DNA of 64,000 bases, from positions 248,001 to 312,000 of the forward strand of contig AHHB01000032.1 of the NCBI GenBank assembly GCA_000242815.2, read 5' to 3'. The notes below the pieces were generated by a model that was not told where the DNA came from, made no database searches, and worked only from the letters and a program-made list of their open reading frames with translations. Shown here piece after piece: positions 38,807 through 47,310 of this stretch. The first letter of the stretch is position 1. Each line of letters begins with the position of its first letter. A program made the position numbers and the translations under genes. This stretch comes from Janthinobacterium lividum PAMC 25724 (GTDB lineage: Bacteria; Pseudomonadota; Gammaproteobacteria; Burkholderiales; Burkholderiaceae_D).

Positions 38807-39966
38807 TTGGCCGCCCCCAGGCTGACGGCGGCAGCGGCAGCGTCAGACTTGCTGACCGGTTCGGCGCCAAGAATGGACACTTTCTGGCCAGGCTTGAGCA
38901 GGTTGACGCCGGCCGTGACCACCGTCTGCCCCGCTTTCACGCCCGAGGTCAGCAGCAACTCATTGCCCGCCACGCCACCCACCGTCACCGGCACCAGCTT
39001 GACGGCGCCGTTTTCCACCACCCACACGGAGCTTTGCGACTTTTCATTAAACAGGGCCGTCAGCGGCACCTTGATCTGTGGCGTCGCCGTCTGCGAAGCA
39101 AACTGCACCACGGCCGTCATGCCCAGGCGCGCTTGCGGCGCATCGGGGATGCTGACCTTGGCCAAATAGGTACGCGTGGCGGCATCGGTCACGGGTGATA
39201 CCAAGCGTATCTTGCCCGGCAAGCCCTGCTTCGGATCGGCCCATAGGCGCACCATCACATCCTTGACACCACGCAAGGTTTCCACCTGATCTTCGGGAAT
39301 GGCGATCGCCACTTCCTTCTCGCCGCTCTTGGCCACCTGCACCACGGGGGTGCCCGGCGCCACCACCTGGCCCACTTCGGCCTCGATGCGCGTGACGACG
39401 CCATCGACATCGGCCAGCAAGCTGGCATAAGCGGACTGGTTCGCCTGGCCGCGGTACAAGGCCTGGGCCGCTTCCACGTTCGCCTGCGCCGCCTTGTAAG
39501 TCGCATCCTTGCCATCGAGCACGGCCTGGCTGACAAAATGTTTCTCGCGCAAATCCTGGTAGCGCTTCAGTTCGGCGCGCGCCAGGTCACGGTTCGTTTC
39601 TGCGCTGACCAGCGACGCCTTGGCCTGGGCCTGCGACAGCTGCAAGTCGAGCGCATCGAGCTGCATCAGCACTTGCCCTTTCGTCACCGTGGCGCCCACC
39701 TCGACCTTGCGCGCGACGATCTTGCCGCCCACGCGAAAACCCAGCTGCGACACGACGCGCGGCACCACCTCGCCTGCCAGCTCGGCACGCACGTCAACGT
39801 TGGTACTGGACAACACCATCGCGCGTACGGGGCGCACCTCCTCCACTTTGACGACAGTCTTGGAACAGGCCGCCAAGCTCAGCGCCAGGGCGGCGGCGGC
39901 GATCAGCCGCAGGGTGGGCAATGCGGGTACGCCGGTCTCGCGGCGCGGGGTTTTCAGTGCAAACAA
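38803..39966 (-). CDS. RND efflux periplasmic adaptor (membrane fusion lipoprotein)
   Basis: This 387-residue protein begins with a lipoprotein signal peptide ending in LAAC (Cys34). It then shows the adaptor layout: lipoyl half-motif, alpha-helical hairpin (about 100-190), second lipoyl half, beta-barrel and membrane-proximal domains. The start is a TTG at 39964-39966 preceded by AAAGGAAA; there is no ATG before the conserved region. Start of a two-gene efflux operon with no TetR-type regulator next to it; the region upstream is shared with the divergent hpnC. Confidence 0.9.
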   Translation of the reverse strand: MFALKTPRRETGVPALPTLRLIAAAALALSLAACSKTVVKVEEVRPVRAMVLSSTNVDVRAELAGEVVPRVVSQLGFRVGGKIVARKVEVGATVTKGQVLMQLDALDLQLSQAQAKASLVSAETNRDLARAELKRYQDLREKHFVSQAVLDGKDATYKAAQANVEAAQALYRGQANQSAYASLLADVDGVVTRIEAEVGQVVAPGTPVVQVAKSGEKEVAIAIPEDQVETLRGVKDVMVRLWADPKQGLPGKIRLVSPVTDAATRTYLAKVSIPDAPQARLGMTAVVQFASQTATPQIKVPLTALFNEKSQSSVWVVENGAVKLVPVTVGGVAGNELLLTSGVKAGQTVVTAGVNLLKPGQKVSILGAEPVSKSDAAAAAVSLGAAK

Positions 39967-40256
39967 GGTATTTTCCTTTACTATGCGGGCTGTTAGATTT
40001 TTGCGTGAGGAAACTTTTCACTTACGAAATGGTGCTGGCGAAACTTTTTCGCACGCGATATCCTTGAATTTGTGACAATGTCAGCTGACTCATGACAGGG
40101 AGTGACGCCCCTAATGACTTTCTGGTTATTAATTATAATCGGCTGTAAAAGTTTTTAGTGACTTTTACGTCATTAACAGTGAGACGTACAACGTTCGGCA
40201 AGCCTCCCGTGCTGGCAGGCTGCCGCACAAAACTGCAAGACTAGAGAAGTGTGTTC

Positions 40257-41138
40257 ATGCCTGTAGACCATTACGAAAATTTTCCTGTTGCATCGTTCCT
40301 GCTGCCACGCCGCCTGGTGCCCGCCGTCGAAGCCATCTACGCCTTCGCCCGCAGCGCCGACGACCTGGCCGATGAAGGCGACGCCACGCCGGCCGAACGC
40401 CTGGCCAGCCTGCACGCCTACGAAGAAGCGCTGGGCCGCATCGCCCGCGAGCAAGACCACGTCGGCGAGAACGGCGCCATGTTCGAACGCTTGGCTGGCG
40501 TCATCGCCAAACACCAACTGCCGCTCAAGCCGTTTTACGATTTGTTGTCGGCCTTCAAGCAAGATGTGGACACGACGCGCTACGCCAGTTACGACGACGT
40601 GCTCGATTACTGCGCCCGTTCCGCCAATCCGGTGGGGCTGCTCATGCTGCATCTGTACGGCGCAGCCGATGAACAGAATGTACGCGATTCCGATGCAATA
40701 TGTTCAGCTTTGCAACTAATTAATTTCTTGCAAGACGTCGCCATCGACCAGCAAAAAGAACGCATTTACCTGCCGATGGAAGACTTGAGCCGCTTTGCCG
40801 TGTCCGCCGCCGCCTTTGAGCGACCCGAGGCGCACGGCAAATGGAGTGCCCTGATGCGCTTTGAAGTGGCCCGCACACGCGCCCTGATGCTGTCCGGCGC
40901 GCCGCTGGCCCTGCGCTTGCGCGGGCGTATCGGTTGGGAATTGCGTCTCGTGGTGCAAGGAGGTTTGCGCATCCTCGAAGCGATCGAAGCGGTCAATTAC
41001 GATGTATTCCGGCGCCGCCCCAAGCTGGAAAAGCGCGACTGGCTGATCATTTTTTGGCGCGCGCTGCGCATGTCGCGCAAAAGCCTGTATCAAGAGGCAC
41101 AAGTAAAAACGGCTTTTCCCCCGTCGCCCACTCGGTAA
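40257..41138 (+). CDS. hpnC: Hydroxysqualene synthase HpnC
   Basis: This 293-residue member of the squalene/phytoene synthase family has the Asp-rich motifs ARSADDLADE (about residue 35) and QDVAIDQQKERIYLP (about 160). By its place before HpnD and HpnE it corresponds to HpnC, which turns presqualene diphosphate into hydroxysqualene. The ATG at 40257 follows AGAGAAG. First gene of hpnCDE; the enzymes work in the cytoplasm/membrane interface to supply squalene for hopanoids or other triterpenes. Confidence 0.93.
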   Translation: MPVDHYENFPVASFLLPRRLVPAVEAIYAFARSADDLADEGDATPAERLASLHAYEEALGRIAREQDHVGENGAMFERLAGVIAKHQLPLKPFYDLLSAFKQDVDTTRYASYDDVLDYCARSANPVGLLMLHLYGAADEQNVRDSDAICSALQLINFLQDVAIDQQKERIYLPMEDLSRFAVSAAAFERPEAHGKWSALMRFEVARTRALMLSGAPLALRLRGRIGWELRLVVQGGLRILEAIEAVNYDVFRRRPKLEKRDWLIIFWRALRMSRKSLYQEAQVKTAFPPSPTR

Positions 41139-41184
41139 GACGATAGAATAGCGGCTTCGATGTGCAACCCTTGCTCTTTTGACT

Positions 41185-42018
41185 ATGTCTCCCGACGAAT
41201 ACTGCCAACAAAAGACCGCCCAGAGCGGCTCCAGCTTCTATTACAGCTTCCTGTTCCTGCCCGCCGAGCGGCGCAAGGCCATTACGGCCCTGTACGCCTT
41301 CTGCCGCGAAGTCGATGATACGGTCGATGACTGCACGGACGAAGCCGTGGCGCGCACTAAACTGGTTTGGTGGCGCAAGGAAGTGAAGGCCATGTACGAG
41401 GGCAAGCCGACGCATCCCGTAATGCGCGCGCTGCAGCCGCACCTGGATATCTATAAGCTGGAAGAAAAGCATCTGCAAGCCATCATCGACGGCATGGAAA
41501 TGGACTTGAACCAGACGCGCTACCTCGATTACCAGGCCATGAGCCGCTATTGCTGGCATGTGGCCAGCGTGGTGGGTATCTTGTCGGCCAGCATCTTTGG
41601 CGCGACACGCCCGGAAACCCTGCTGTACGCAGAAAAACTGGGGCATGCCTTCCAGTTGACCAACATCATCCGCGACGTGGGCGAAGATGCGCGCAAGGGG
41701 CGCATCTACCTGCCGATCAGCGAATTGCAGCAATTTAATGTGACGGCGGCCGACCTGCTGAACGCGCGCCACAGCGAAAACTTTGAAAACCTCATGCGTT
41801 TCCAGGTGGCGCGCGCGCAACAAGCGTATGAGGAAGCGTACGCGCTGCTGCCGCATGAAGACCGCCGCGCCCAGCGCCCGGGTCTGATCATGGCCGCCAT
41901 CTATCGCACCTTGCTCAACGAAGTCGAGCGCGACGGCTATCACGTCTTGAAACAGCGCATCTCGCTCACGCCGATCCGCAAGCTGTGGCTGGCATGGAAG
42001 ACCTGGGTGCGTGGCTAA
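41185..42018 (+). CDS. hpnD: Presqualene diphosphate synthase HpnD
   Basis: The 277-residue protein has the squalene/phytoene synthase motifs FCREVDDTVDD (about residue 36) and NIIRDVGEDARKGRIYLP (about 160). HpnD condenses two farnesyl diphosphates to presqualene diphosphate. The ATG at 41185 is preferred to a TTG two codons before; no strong ribosome site is visible. The stop codon lies within a 12-bp direct tandem repeat that also forms the start of hpnE, with an 8-base overlap. Confidence 0.94.
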   Translation: MSPDEYCQQKTAQSGSSFYYSFLFLPAERRKAITALYAFCREVDDTVDDCTDEAVARTKLVWWRKEVKAMYEGKPTHPVMRALQPHLDIYKLEEKHLQAIIDGMEMDLNQTRYLDYQAMSRYCWHVASVVGILSASIFGATRPETLLYAEKLGHAFQLTNIIRDVGEDARKGRIYLPISELQQFNVTAADLLNARHSENFENLMRFQVARAQQAYEEAYALLPHEDRRAQRPGLIMAAIYRTLLNEVERDGYHVLKQRISLTPIRKLWLAWKTWVRG

Positions 42019-43402
42019 GTTCGTGGCTAAGTTCGTAGCTAACACTAGCGTAAAGCAACGCTATGGCGTCATCGGCGCCGGCTGGGCTGGTTGCGCGGCG
42101 GCCATGGAACTGGCGCGCGCCGGCCATGGCGTCACCGTCTTCGAGGCGGCGCGCACCCTGGGTGGGCGCGCGCGCCGCGTCGAGCGGGAAAACACGGTCC
42201 TCGACAACGGCCAGCACATCTTGCTCGGTGCCTACACGGAAACCTTGCGCCTGATCAAGCTCGCGGGGCAAGATCCGGCCGAGCTCATCCTCACCCTGCC
42301 CCTGCAGATGCGCTATCCGGCAGATTCTGGCGGCATGGATTTCATTGCGCCGCGCCTGCCCGCGCCGCTGCACCTGGCGTGGGCCCTGCTGCGCGCCCAG
42401 GGTTTGTCGTTCGCCGACAAGCTGGCCCTGATGCGTTTTTCCACCGCCATGCGCACCATGGGCTGGCAGTTGTACCACGATTGCACGGTCAGCGAGTTGC
42501 TGCTGCGCTTCGATCAGACCGAGCAATTGAACCGCCTGATGTGGCACCCACTGTGCCTGGCGGCGCTCAATACCCCGCCCGAACGCGCTTCGGCGCGCGT
42601 CTTCCTCAATGTGCTGCGCGACAGCCTGGGCGCATCGCGTCGACGCGCTTCCGACATGCTGATCCCGAAAACGAACCTGAGCGCCCTGTTCCCCGAGGCG
42701 GCCGCGCGTTACCTGGCCCAGCATGGCGGTGACGTGCGCACGGGCGCCAAAGTGAGCGCCTTGCAAGCCTTGCCCGATGGCCGCTGGCAGCTCGATGACA
42801 GCGCAAGCTTTGACGGCGTAATCGTGGCCACCTCGTCCGTGCAGGCAGCGAGCCTGCTGCAAGGCGTGCACGATGCGCGCCTCGACGAGGCGATTAACCG
42901 CATGCAAGCGTTCACTGCGGAAGCCATCAGTACCTGCTACCTGCAATACGACGCCTCGGTGCGTCTGGACTTGCCGTTTTACGCCCTCGTCGATGCGCCG
43001 CAACAGCAGCATTGGGGCCAGTTCGTGTTTGACCGGGGCCAGCTCGACGCGCGCCAGGCGGGCTTGCTGGCCGTCGTCATCAGCGCGTCCGGCCCAGCCG
43101 CCGAGCAAGGCCACGCGGCGCTGACGCAAGCCATCGCGGCACAACTGGCGCAGGTGCTGCAGCGTGCGGAACTGGCGCAGCCCCTCTGGACCCAGCTGAT
43201 CACGGAAAAGCGCGCCACCTTTGCCTGCACGCCCGACCTGGTCCGCCCCGGCAACGCCAGCGGCATGCCGGGCCTGCTGCTCGCTGGCGACTATACGGCC
43301 AATGCTGACCGGAAGCACGATTATCCGGCCACTATCGAGGCTGCAGTGCGCAGTGGCGTGGCAGCGGCCAAGGCCCTCACCACGGGCAAACTGGAACAGT
43401 AG
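42011..43402 (+). CDS. hpnE: Hydroxysqualene dehydroxylase HpnE (FAD-dependent)
   Basis: This 463-residue flavoprotein of the amine-oxidase/phytoene-desaturase fold has the N-terminal dinucleotide motif GAGWAGCAAAMELARAG, the GGRARR segment and the C-terminal FAD motif LLLAGDYTANADRKHDYPAT. It reduces hydroxysqualene to squalene. The start is a GTG at 42011 (GGAAG 10 bases upstream) or, after one repeat unit, GTG at 42023. The direct repeat yields an N-terminus of VAKFVAKFVAN. No squalene-hopene cyclase gene is in the window. Confidence 0.93.
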   Translation: MAKFVAKFVANTSVKQRYGVIGAGWAGCAAAMELARAGHGVTVFEAARTLGGRARRVERENTVLDNGQHILLGAYTETLRLIKLAGQDPAELILTLPLQMRYPADSGGMDFIAPRLPAPLHLAWALLRAQGLSFADKLALMRFSTAMRTMGWQLYHDCTVSELLLRFDQTEQLNRLMWHPLCLAALNTPPERASARVFLNVLRDSLGASRRRASDMLIPKTNLSALFPEAAARYLAQHGGDVRTGAKVSALQALPDGRWQLDDSASFDGVIVATSSVQAASLLQGVHDARLDEAINRMQAFTAEAISTCYLQYDASVRLDLPFYALVDAPQQQHWGQFVFDRGQLDARQAGLLAVVISASGPAAEQGHAALTQAIAAQLAQVLQRAELAQPLWTQLITEKRATFACTPDLVRPGNASGMPGLLLAGDYTANADRKHDYPATIEAAVRSGVAAAKALTTGKLEQ

Positions 43403-43530
43403 ACGACGCTGCATCTTGTCCTGTTACCACTCGCCCCCGCGATATTGCATTCTGTCGCACCGCGCTGGTGCGCCTGAGTGCGCTTGGGTACAGTCTGAGC
43501 ATTGACAACGGCCATGCGACGGACAATACC

Positions 43531-43686
43531 ATGCACACTACCTTGCACTTAAAAAATAGTTTGAAAGCCTTGGCGTTGCTGGCGGGCGTCGCGCTCGCTA
43601 CCCTGATCGTCATTCACGTACCGCCAGCGCCGCCAGCGCCATTACTGCTAAGCCAGGCCAGCATGCTGCTGCCGACGCTGGGCTAA
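43531..43686 (+). CDS. Small single-helix membrane protein candidate (51 aa)
   Basis: From the ATG at 43531 the frame encodes MHTTLHLKNSLKALALL..., one hydrophobic segment (residues 13-28) and a Pro/Ala-rich middle (PPAPPAP). It stops 36 bases before the DUF1700 gene and points the same way. There is no family I recognise; a GGA lies about 10 bases upstream. It may be a real small protein or chance. Confidence 0.4.
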   Translation: MHTTLHLKNSLKALALLAGVALATLIVIHVPPAPPAPLLLSQASMLLPTLG

Positions 43687-43722
43687 GCGGCGCGCCGGCA
43701 CAGGGACAGGAACAGGAGCACT

Positions 43723-44514
43723 ATGATGAACAAGCAAGACTATCTGGAGGCGCTGCGGCGCGCGCTGGCGGGCTTGCCACCGGACCTGGTGGCCAAGACG
43801 CTGGACTATTACGAACAGACCTTCATCGAAGGAGCGGCGGCTGGCCGCAGCGAGCACGAGGTCGCCGAGGACCTGGGCGACCCGAAGAAAATTGCCCTGA
43901 CCTTGCGCAGCAGCACCCGGCGCCAGGCTTTCGCGCAAAAGAAAAGCCCCGTCAACCTGCTGCGCCTGCTCGTCTCGCTGCTGGGCCTCGCCATCTTCAA
44001 CCTCTTCATGGTCGTGCCCGCCGCCGTCTACGCGGCGCTGCTGACCACGCTGTATGGCGTCGGCCTGAGCTTTTATCTGGCCGGCATTGCCATCACGGCC
44101 AGCGGCCTGTCGGGCGCCAACGAACTGGTGCTCGATGGCCCGCTGCGCCACGTCTTCATCCATGACGATGACGGTGGCGAAGGCGGCGAGCGGCGCGAAA
44201 CACGCATCACCATCGGCGACACGGGCATCGAAGTCGATCACCTGCCCGGCCCGTCGCAGCGTGAAGCGGCAGAAACCGAGGCGCCGGGCGCTTCATCGCG
44301 CATGATGGAGCGGGCCGAAGCGCTGGCCGGTGGCGGCATCCGCATCTCCACCGACATGGAGCGCGATGCACGCACCACGCAAACGGTCTTCGGCATAGGC
44401 ATGCTGCTCGGCGGCATCGCCATCTTTTTGCTCAGTCTGGTGGTGACGCGCTATACCTTGATCGGCATCAAGCGCTACATCGCCATGAATGTCTCCCTGC
44501 TCAAAGGTCACTAG
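43723..44514 (+). CDS. DUF1700-domain membrane protein
   Basis: The 263-residue protein opens with the DUF1700 signature (NKQDYLEALRRALAGLP... with EQTFIEGAAAGRSEHEV and DLGDPKKIA), followed by hydrophobic segments at about 88-135 and a C-terminal helix near 222-245. DUF1700 proteins usually sit after a PadR regulator and before a DUF2807/DUF4097 protein. The second partner is here, but PadR is not. A clear AGGAG precedes the ATG. Function unknown; an envelope-stress or membrane role is only inferred. Confidence 0.85.
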   Translation: MMNKQDYLEALRRALAGLPPDLVAKTLDYYEQTFIEGAAAGRSEHEVAEDLGDPKKIALTLRSSTRRQAFAQKKSPVNLLRLLVSLLGLAIFNLFMVVPAAVYAALLTTLYGVGLSFYLAGIAITASGLSGANELVLDGPLRHVFIHDDDGGEGGERRETRITIGDTGIEVDHLPGPSQREAAETEAPGASSRMMERAEALAGGGIRISTDMERDARTTQTVFGIGMLLGGIAIFLLSLVVTRYTLIGIKRYIAMNVSLLKGH

Positions 44515-44524
44515 AAAGGCTGCC

Positions 44525-45331
44525 ATGAAACGCTTGTTCAACGTTGGCCTGTCCATGCTCGTGCTGGCAATGGTCTTGATCGCCCTGTCCTATGCCGCGC
44601 TGCGCGCCAAGGGCATCAGCAATCCCAGCAGCGCTGCCGGGCGCGCCGTGCGCAGCGAAACGCGCCCGATTTCCGCCGGCATCAACAGCATCGACCTAGC
44701 CGGCCCCATCGACCTGGTGCTGCGCCGCGGCGCCACGCCATCGATGAAGGTGAACGGCGAGCAGCGTTTGCTGTCGAACGTCGCGACCAGCGCCGACGGC
44801 ACGACCCTGCATATCGGGCCGAAAGGCATGCTGTTCCACCATCGCCAGCCGCTGCAGGTGGAACTGGTGCTGCCATCGCTGGTGCGCGTGGAAGTGCACG
44901 GCAATGGCGACAGCAAGATCACGGGATTTTCCGGCGACAGTTTCATTCTGGAATTGACGGGATCGGGCGACGTCAGCTTTACGGGACGCTACAAACAGGT
45001 ACAAGCGACCGTCAACGGCAGCGGCGACCTCGACATCAACGCCGGCAACAGCGACAGCGTGGTGCTGGAAATGGTCGGCTCCGGGCGCATCGCTGCCAGC
45101 GGCAACACAAAATTCTTGCGTGCCGACCTGAGCGGCTCAGGCGATATCGATGCCGAGCACCTGTCGGCCGACAAGGCCAGCGTCAGCCTGCAAGGCTCGG
45201 GCCAGAGCACCATCTTCGTGCGCGACGCCACCAACCTCAGCCTGCGTGGCAGCGGTGATATTCACGTCCACGGCAACCCACGCCAGCGCGATGCGCAAAA
45301 AAATGGTTCAGGCGACATCATCTGGCACTAA
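44525..45331 (+). CDS. Head GIN-domain (DUF2807) protein, membrane-anchored or exported
   Basis: This 268-residue protein has an N-terminal hydrophobic helix (about 8-28), then a repetitive beta-helix of DUF2807 type: many short strands with GSGD turns (GNGDSKIT, GSGDVSFT, GSGDLDIN, GSGDIDAE, GSGDIHVH). These domains are predicted to lie outside the cytoplasm. It lies 10 bases after the DUF1700 gene and is likely co-translated. Function unknown; an adhesion or envelope role is possible. The last motif is GSGDIIWH. Confidence 0.85.
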   Translation: MKRLFNVGLSMLVLAMVLIALSYAALRAKGISNPSSAAGRAVRSETRPISAGINSIDLAGPIDLVLRRGATPSMKVNGEQRLLSNVATSADGTTLHIGPKGMLFHHRQPLQVELVLPSLVRVEVHGNGDSKITGFSGDSFILELTGSGDVSFTGRYKQVQATVNGSGDLDINAGNSDSVVLEMVGSGRIAASGNTKFLRADLSGSGDIDAEHLSADKASVSLQGSGQSTIFVRDATNLSLRGSGDIHVHGNPRQRDAQKNGSGDIIWH

Positions 45332-45347
45332 TAATGACGGCGATGCT

Positions 45348-46589
45348 TTAACGCGTCGATTCCAGCCACGCCACCGCCTGCTCGCCGGCCGCCTTGCCTT
45401 GCGCCAGGCAGGCCGTCAGCAGATAGCCGCCCGTGGGCGCTTCCCAGTCCAGCATTTCGCCGGCCACGAACACGCCCGGCATGGCGCGCAGCATGCTGCC
45501 GTCGATGCCGTCGAAGACCACGCCGCCGGCGCTGCTGATGGCTTCGTCGATGGGGCGCGGGCGCTGCAAGGTAACGGGCAGCAGCTTGATGGCGCGCGCC
45601 AGCTTGGCCTCGTCGGCAAAGTCGGCCGCACTCAGGCACTCGCGCAGCAAGCCCGATTTCACGCCTTTGATACCCAGCCGGCTTTGCAGATGGCTGGACA
45701 TGGAACGCGCGCCACGCGGCCGCGTCACTTCCTCGAACACCCGTTCGCTGCTGAAATCTGGGGTCAGGTCGAGCCAGATGGTGCTGCTGCCCTGAGCGGC
45801 AATTTGCTCGCGCAAGGCCGCTGAGAGCGCATAGATCAGGCTGCCTTCGACGCCGCCGGCCGTGATGACGAACTGTCCCTGGCGCTTCACCGTCAAGCCA
45901 TCGATGTCCTGCGCCGTGATGGCCACCGTGGCCAGGTGCTCGCCCGCGTAACGGCTGCTGAAATGTGCGCTCCAGTCGACGTCGAAGCCGCAATTGGCCG
46001 GCGCCAGCGCTGCCACGGCCACGCCCTGCCCTTGCAATAGCGGCACCCAGGCGCCATCGGAGCCCAGGCGCGCCCAGCTGCCGCCGCCCAGCGCCAGGAT
46101 CACGGCGTCGAACGAGCGCAGACATGCGCCGTCCGGCGTGGCGAAAACCAGTTGGCCATCTTGCCAGCCGGTCCAGCGGTGGCGCATGTGAAATTGCACG
46201 CCCGCTTCGCGCAAGCGGTGCAGCAAGGCGCGCAGCAAGGGCGCGGCCTTCATATCGGTGGGGAAGACGCGGTTCGAGGAGCCCACAAAGGTGTCCACGC
46301 CCAGGCCGTGCGCCCAGTCGCGCACATTCTGCGGGCCGAACTGGTCCAACGCCGCTTGCAAGCGACTCGCTTGCCTGGCATAGCGCGAGACAAAGGTTGG
46401 GTAGCCTTCTGCGTGCGTAATATTCATGCCGCCGCGTCCAGCGAGCAGGAATTTGCGGCCGACGGACGGCATGGCGTCGAACAACTCCACCATAGCCCCC
46501 TGGTCGGCGGCCGCCTGGGCGGCCATCAGGCCGGCGGGGCCGCCGCCGATGACGGCGATATGAAACGGAGCGGAAATGGAATGGGTCAT
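45348..46589 (-). CDS. FAD-dependent oxidoreductase, BaiN/HI0933 (TIGR03862) type
   Basis: This 413-residue flavoprotein has the N-terminal FAD motif VIGGGPAGLMAAQAAA, the family stretch RKFLLAGRGGMNITH and the C-terminal GVFVAGEMLDWEAPTGGYLL, which place it in the HI0933/BaiN group. The substrate is not known for most members. The ATG at 46587-46589 gives the fold start; the longer frame upstream adds non-conserved residues. Convergent with the DUF2807 gene, about 16 bases away. Confidence 0.85.
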   Translation of the reverse strand: MTHSISAPFHIAVIGGGPAGLMAAQAAADQGAMVELFDAMPSVGRKFLLAGRGGMNITHAEGYPTFVSRYARQASRLQAALDQFGPQNVRDWAHGLGVDTFVGSSNRVFPTDMKAAPLLRALLHRLREAGVQFHMRHRWTGWQDGQLVFATPDGACLRSFDAVILALGGGSWARLGSDGAWVPLLQGQGVAVAALAPANCGFDVDWSAHFSSRYAGEHLATVAITAQDIDGLTVKRQGQFVITAGGVEGSLIYALSAALREQIAAQGSSTIWLDLTPDFSSERVFEEVTRPRGARSMSSHLQSRLGIKGVKSGLLRECLSAADFADEAKLARAIKLLPVTLQRPRPIDEAISSAGGVVFDGIDGSMLRAMPGVFVAGEMLDWEAPTGGYLLTACLAQGKAAGEQAVAWLESTR

Positions 46590-46752
46590 GGCAAGCCGGG
46601 AAGACGCTGAAAACCCCGGCATTTTAGTCGAGATAAGGCACGGGGATGGCAATAATGCCGAAAAATGCTGCATACTGCGCTCAGATGCTGCAGTCAAAAG
46701 CGGCGAGACTTGACGCGACAACGAGACAACGAGACGACAAGAGGAGAAACAT

Positions 46753-46992
46753 ATGGGTGCAGGATTCTGGATTTCCCGTTATTTGCTGGCCAGCTCGATT
46801 TTATTCATCATCCTGATGCTCGTCGAGTACAGCAAGGGCGCCACCAGCGGCGCAGATATTCTCAGCACCCTGGCCTGGTCGCTGGTGGCGTCGGCCATCT
46901 TTATCGGCTCGAAGTACTGGCGCTACAGGAAAGCCATCGCCTGCGCCACTTGCAGCGACAGCACGCTCAGCAAGCCGAAAACGAAGTCCTGA
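46753..46992 (+). CDS. Small two-helix membrane protein (79 aa)
   Basis: The frame has a very good ribosome site (AGAGGAG, 8 bases before the ATG) and codon use like its neighbours. It encodes two hydrophobic helices (about residues 7-24 and 38-53) and a basic C-terminal tail with a CATC motif. I recognise no family. It stands alone between two minus-strand genes, divergent from the flavoprotein gene and convergent with moaD. Confidence 0.72.
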   Translation: MGAGFWISRYLLASSILFIILMLVEYSKGATSGADILSTLAWSLVASAIFIGSKYWRYRKAIACATCSDSTLSKPKTKS

Positions 46993-46993
46993 T

Positions 46994-47023
46994 GAAAAAA
47001 CGGCCACTTCGATGAAGTGGCCG
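46994..47023 (-). terminator. Rho-independent terminator of the thrC-moeA-moaD operon
   Basis: CGGCCACTTC/GAAGTGGCCG with a 3-base loop; on the minus strand the hairpin is followed by six T. It is also an efficient stop for the convergent small gene, though without a T run in that direction. Confidence 0.85.
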
Positions 47024-47042
47024 TCGCATTTGGCAAGCGCGA

Positions 47043-47300
47043 TCAGCCGCCCGTCACGGGTGGGAAGAACGCCACCTCATCGCCTTCGGCGATCACGGCA
47101 TCGGCATCGCACATCACCTGGTTGAGCGCCATGCGCAGCGCGCGGCCCTGCGCCAGCGCAGAATCCCAGTTGCCGCCGCGGGCGATCAGCAAGGAGCGCA
47201 CGTCACCGACCGTGCGCAAACCTGCGCTCACTTCGAGTACTTCCTGTGTCGTGCCCACCAGCTCGCGCACGCTGGCGAAAAAACGCAGATTGATCTTCAT
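47043..47300 (-). CDS. moaD: Molybdopterin synthase sulfur-carrier subunit MoaD
   Basis: The 85-residue protein has the ubiquitin-like MoaD fold (KINLRFFASVRELVG) and the essential C-terminal Gly-Gly (PPVTGG), which is thiocarboxylated to give sulfur to precursor Z. The ATG at 47298-47300 was chosen as family start. It follows moeA by 10 bases. The catalytic partner MoaE is not encoded downstream; the terminator follows. Confidence 0.93.
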   Translation of the reverse strand: MKINLRFFASVRELVGTTQEVLEVSAGLRTVGDVRSLLIARGGNWDSALAQGRALRMALNQVMCDADAVIAEGDEVAFFPPVTGG

Positions 47301-47310
47301 CAAGGCTTCC

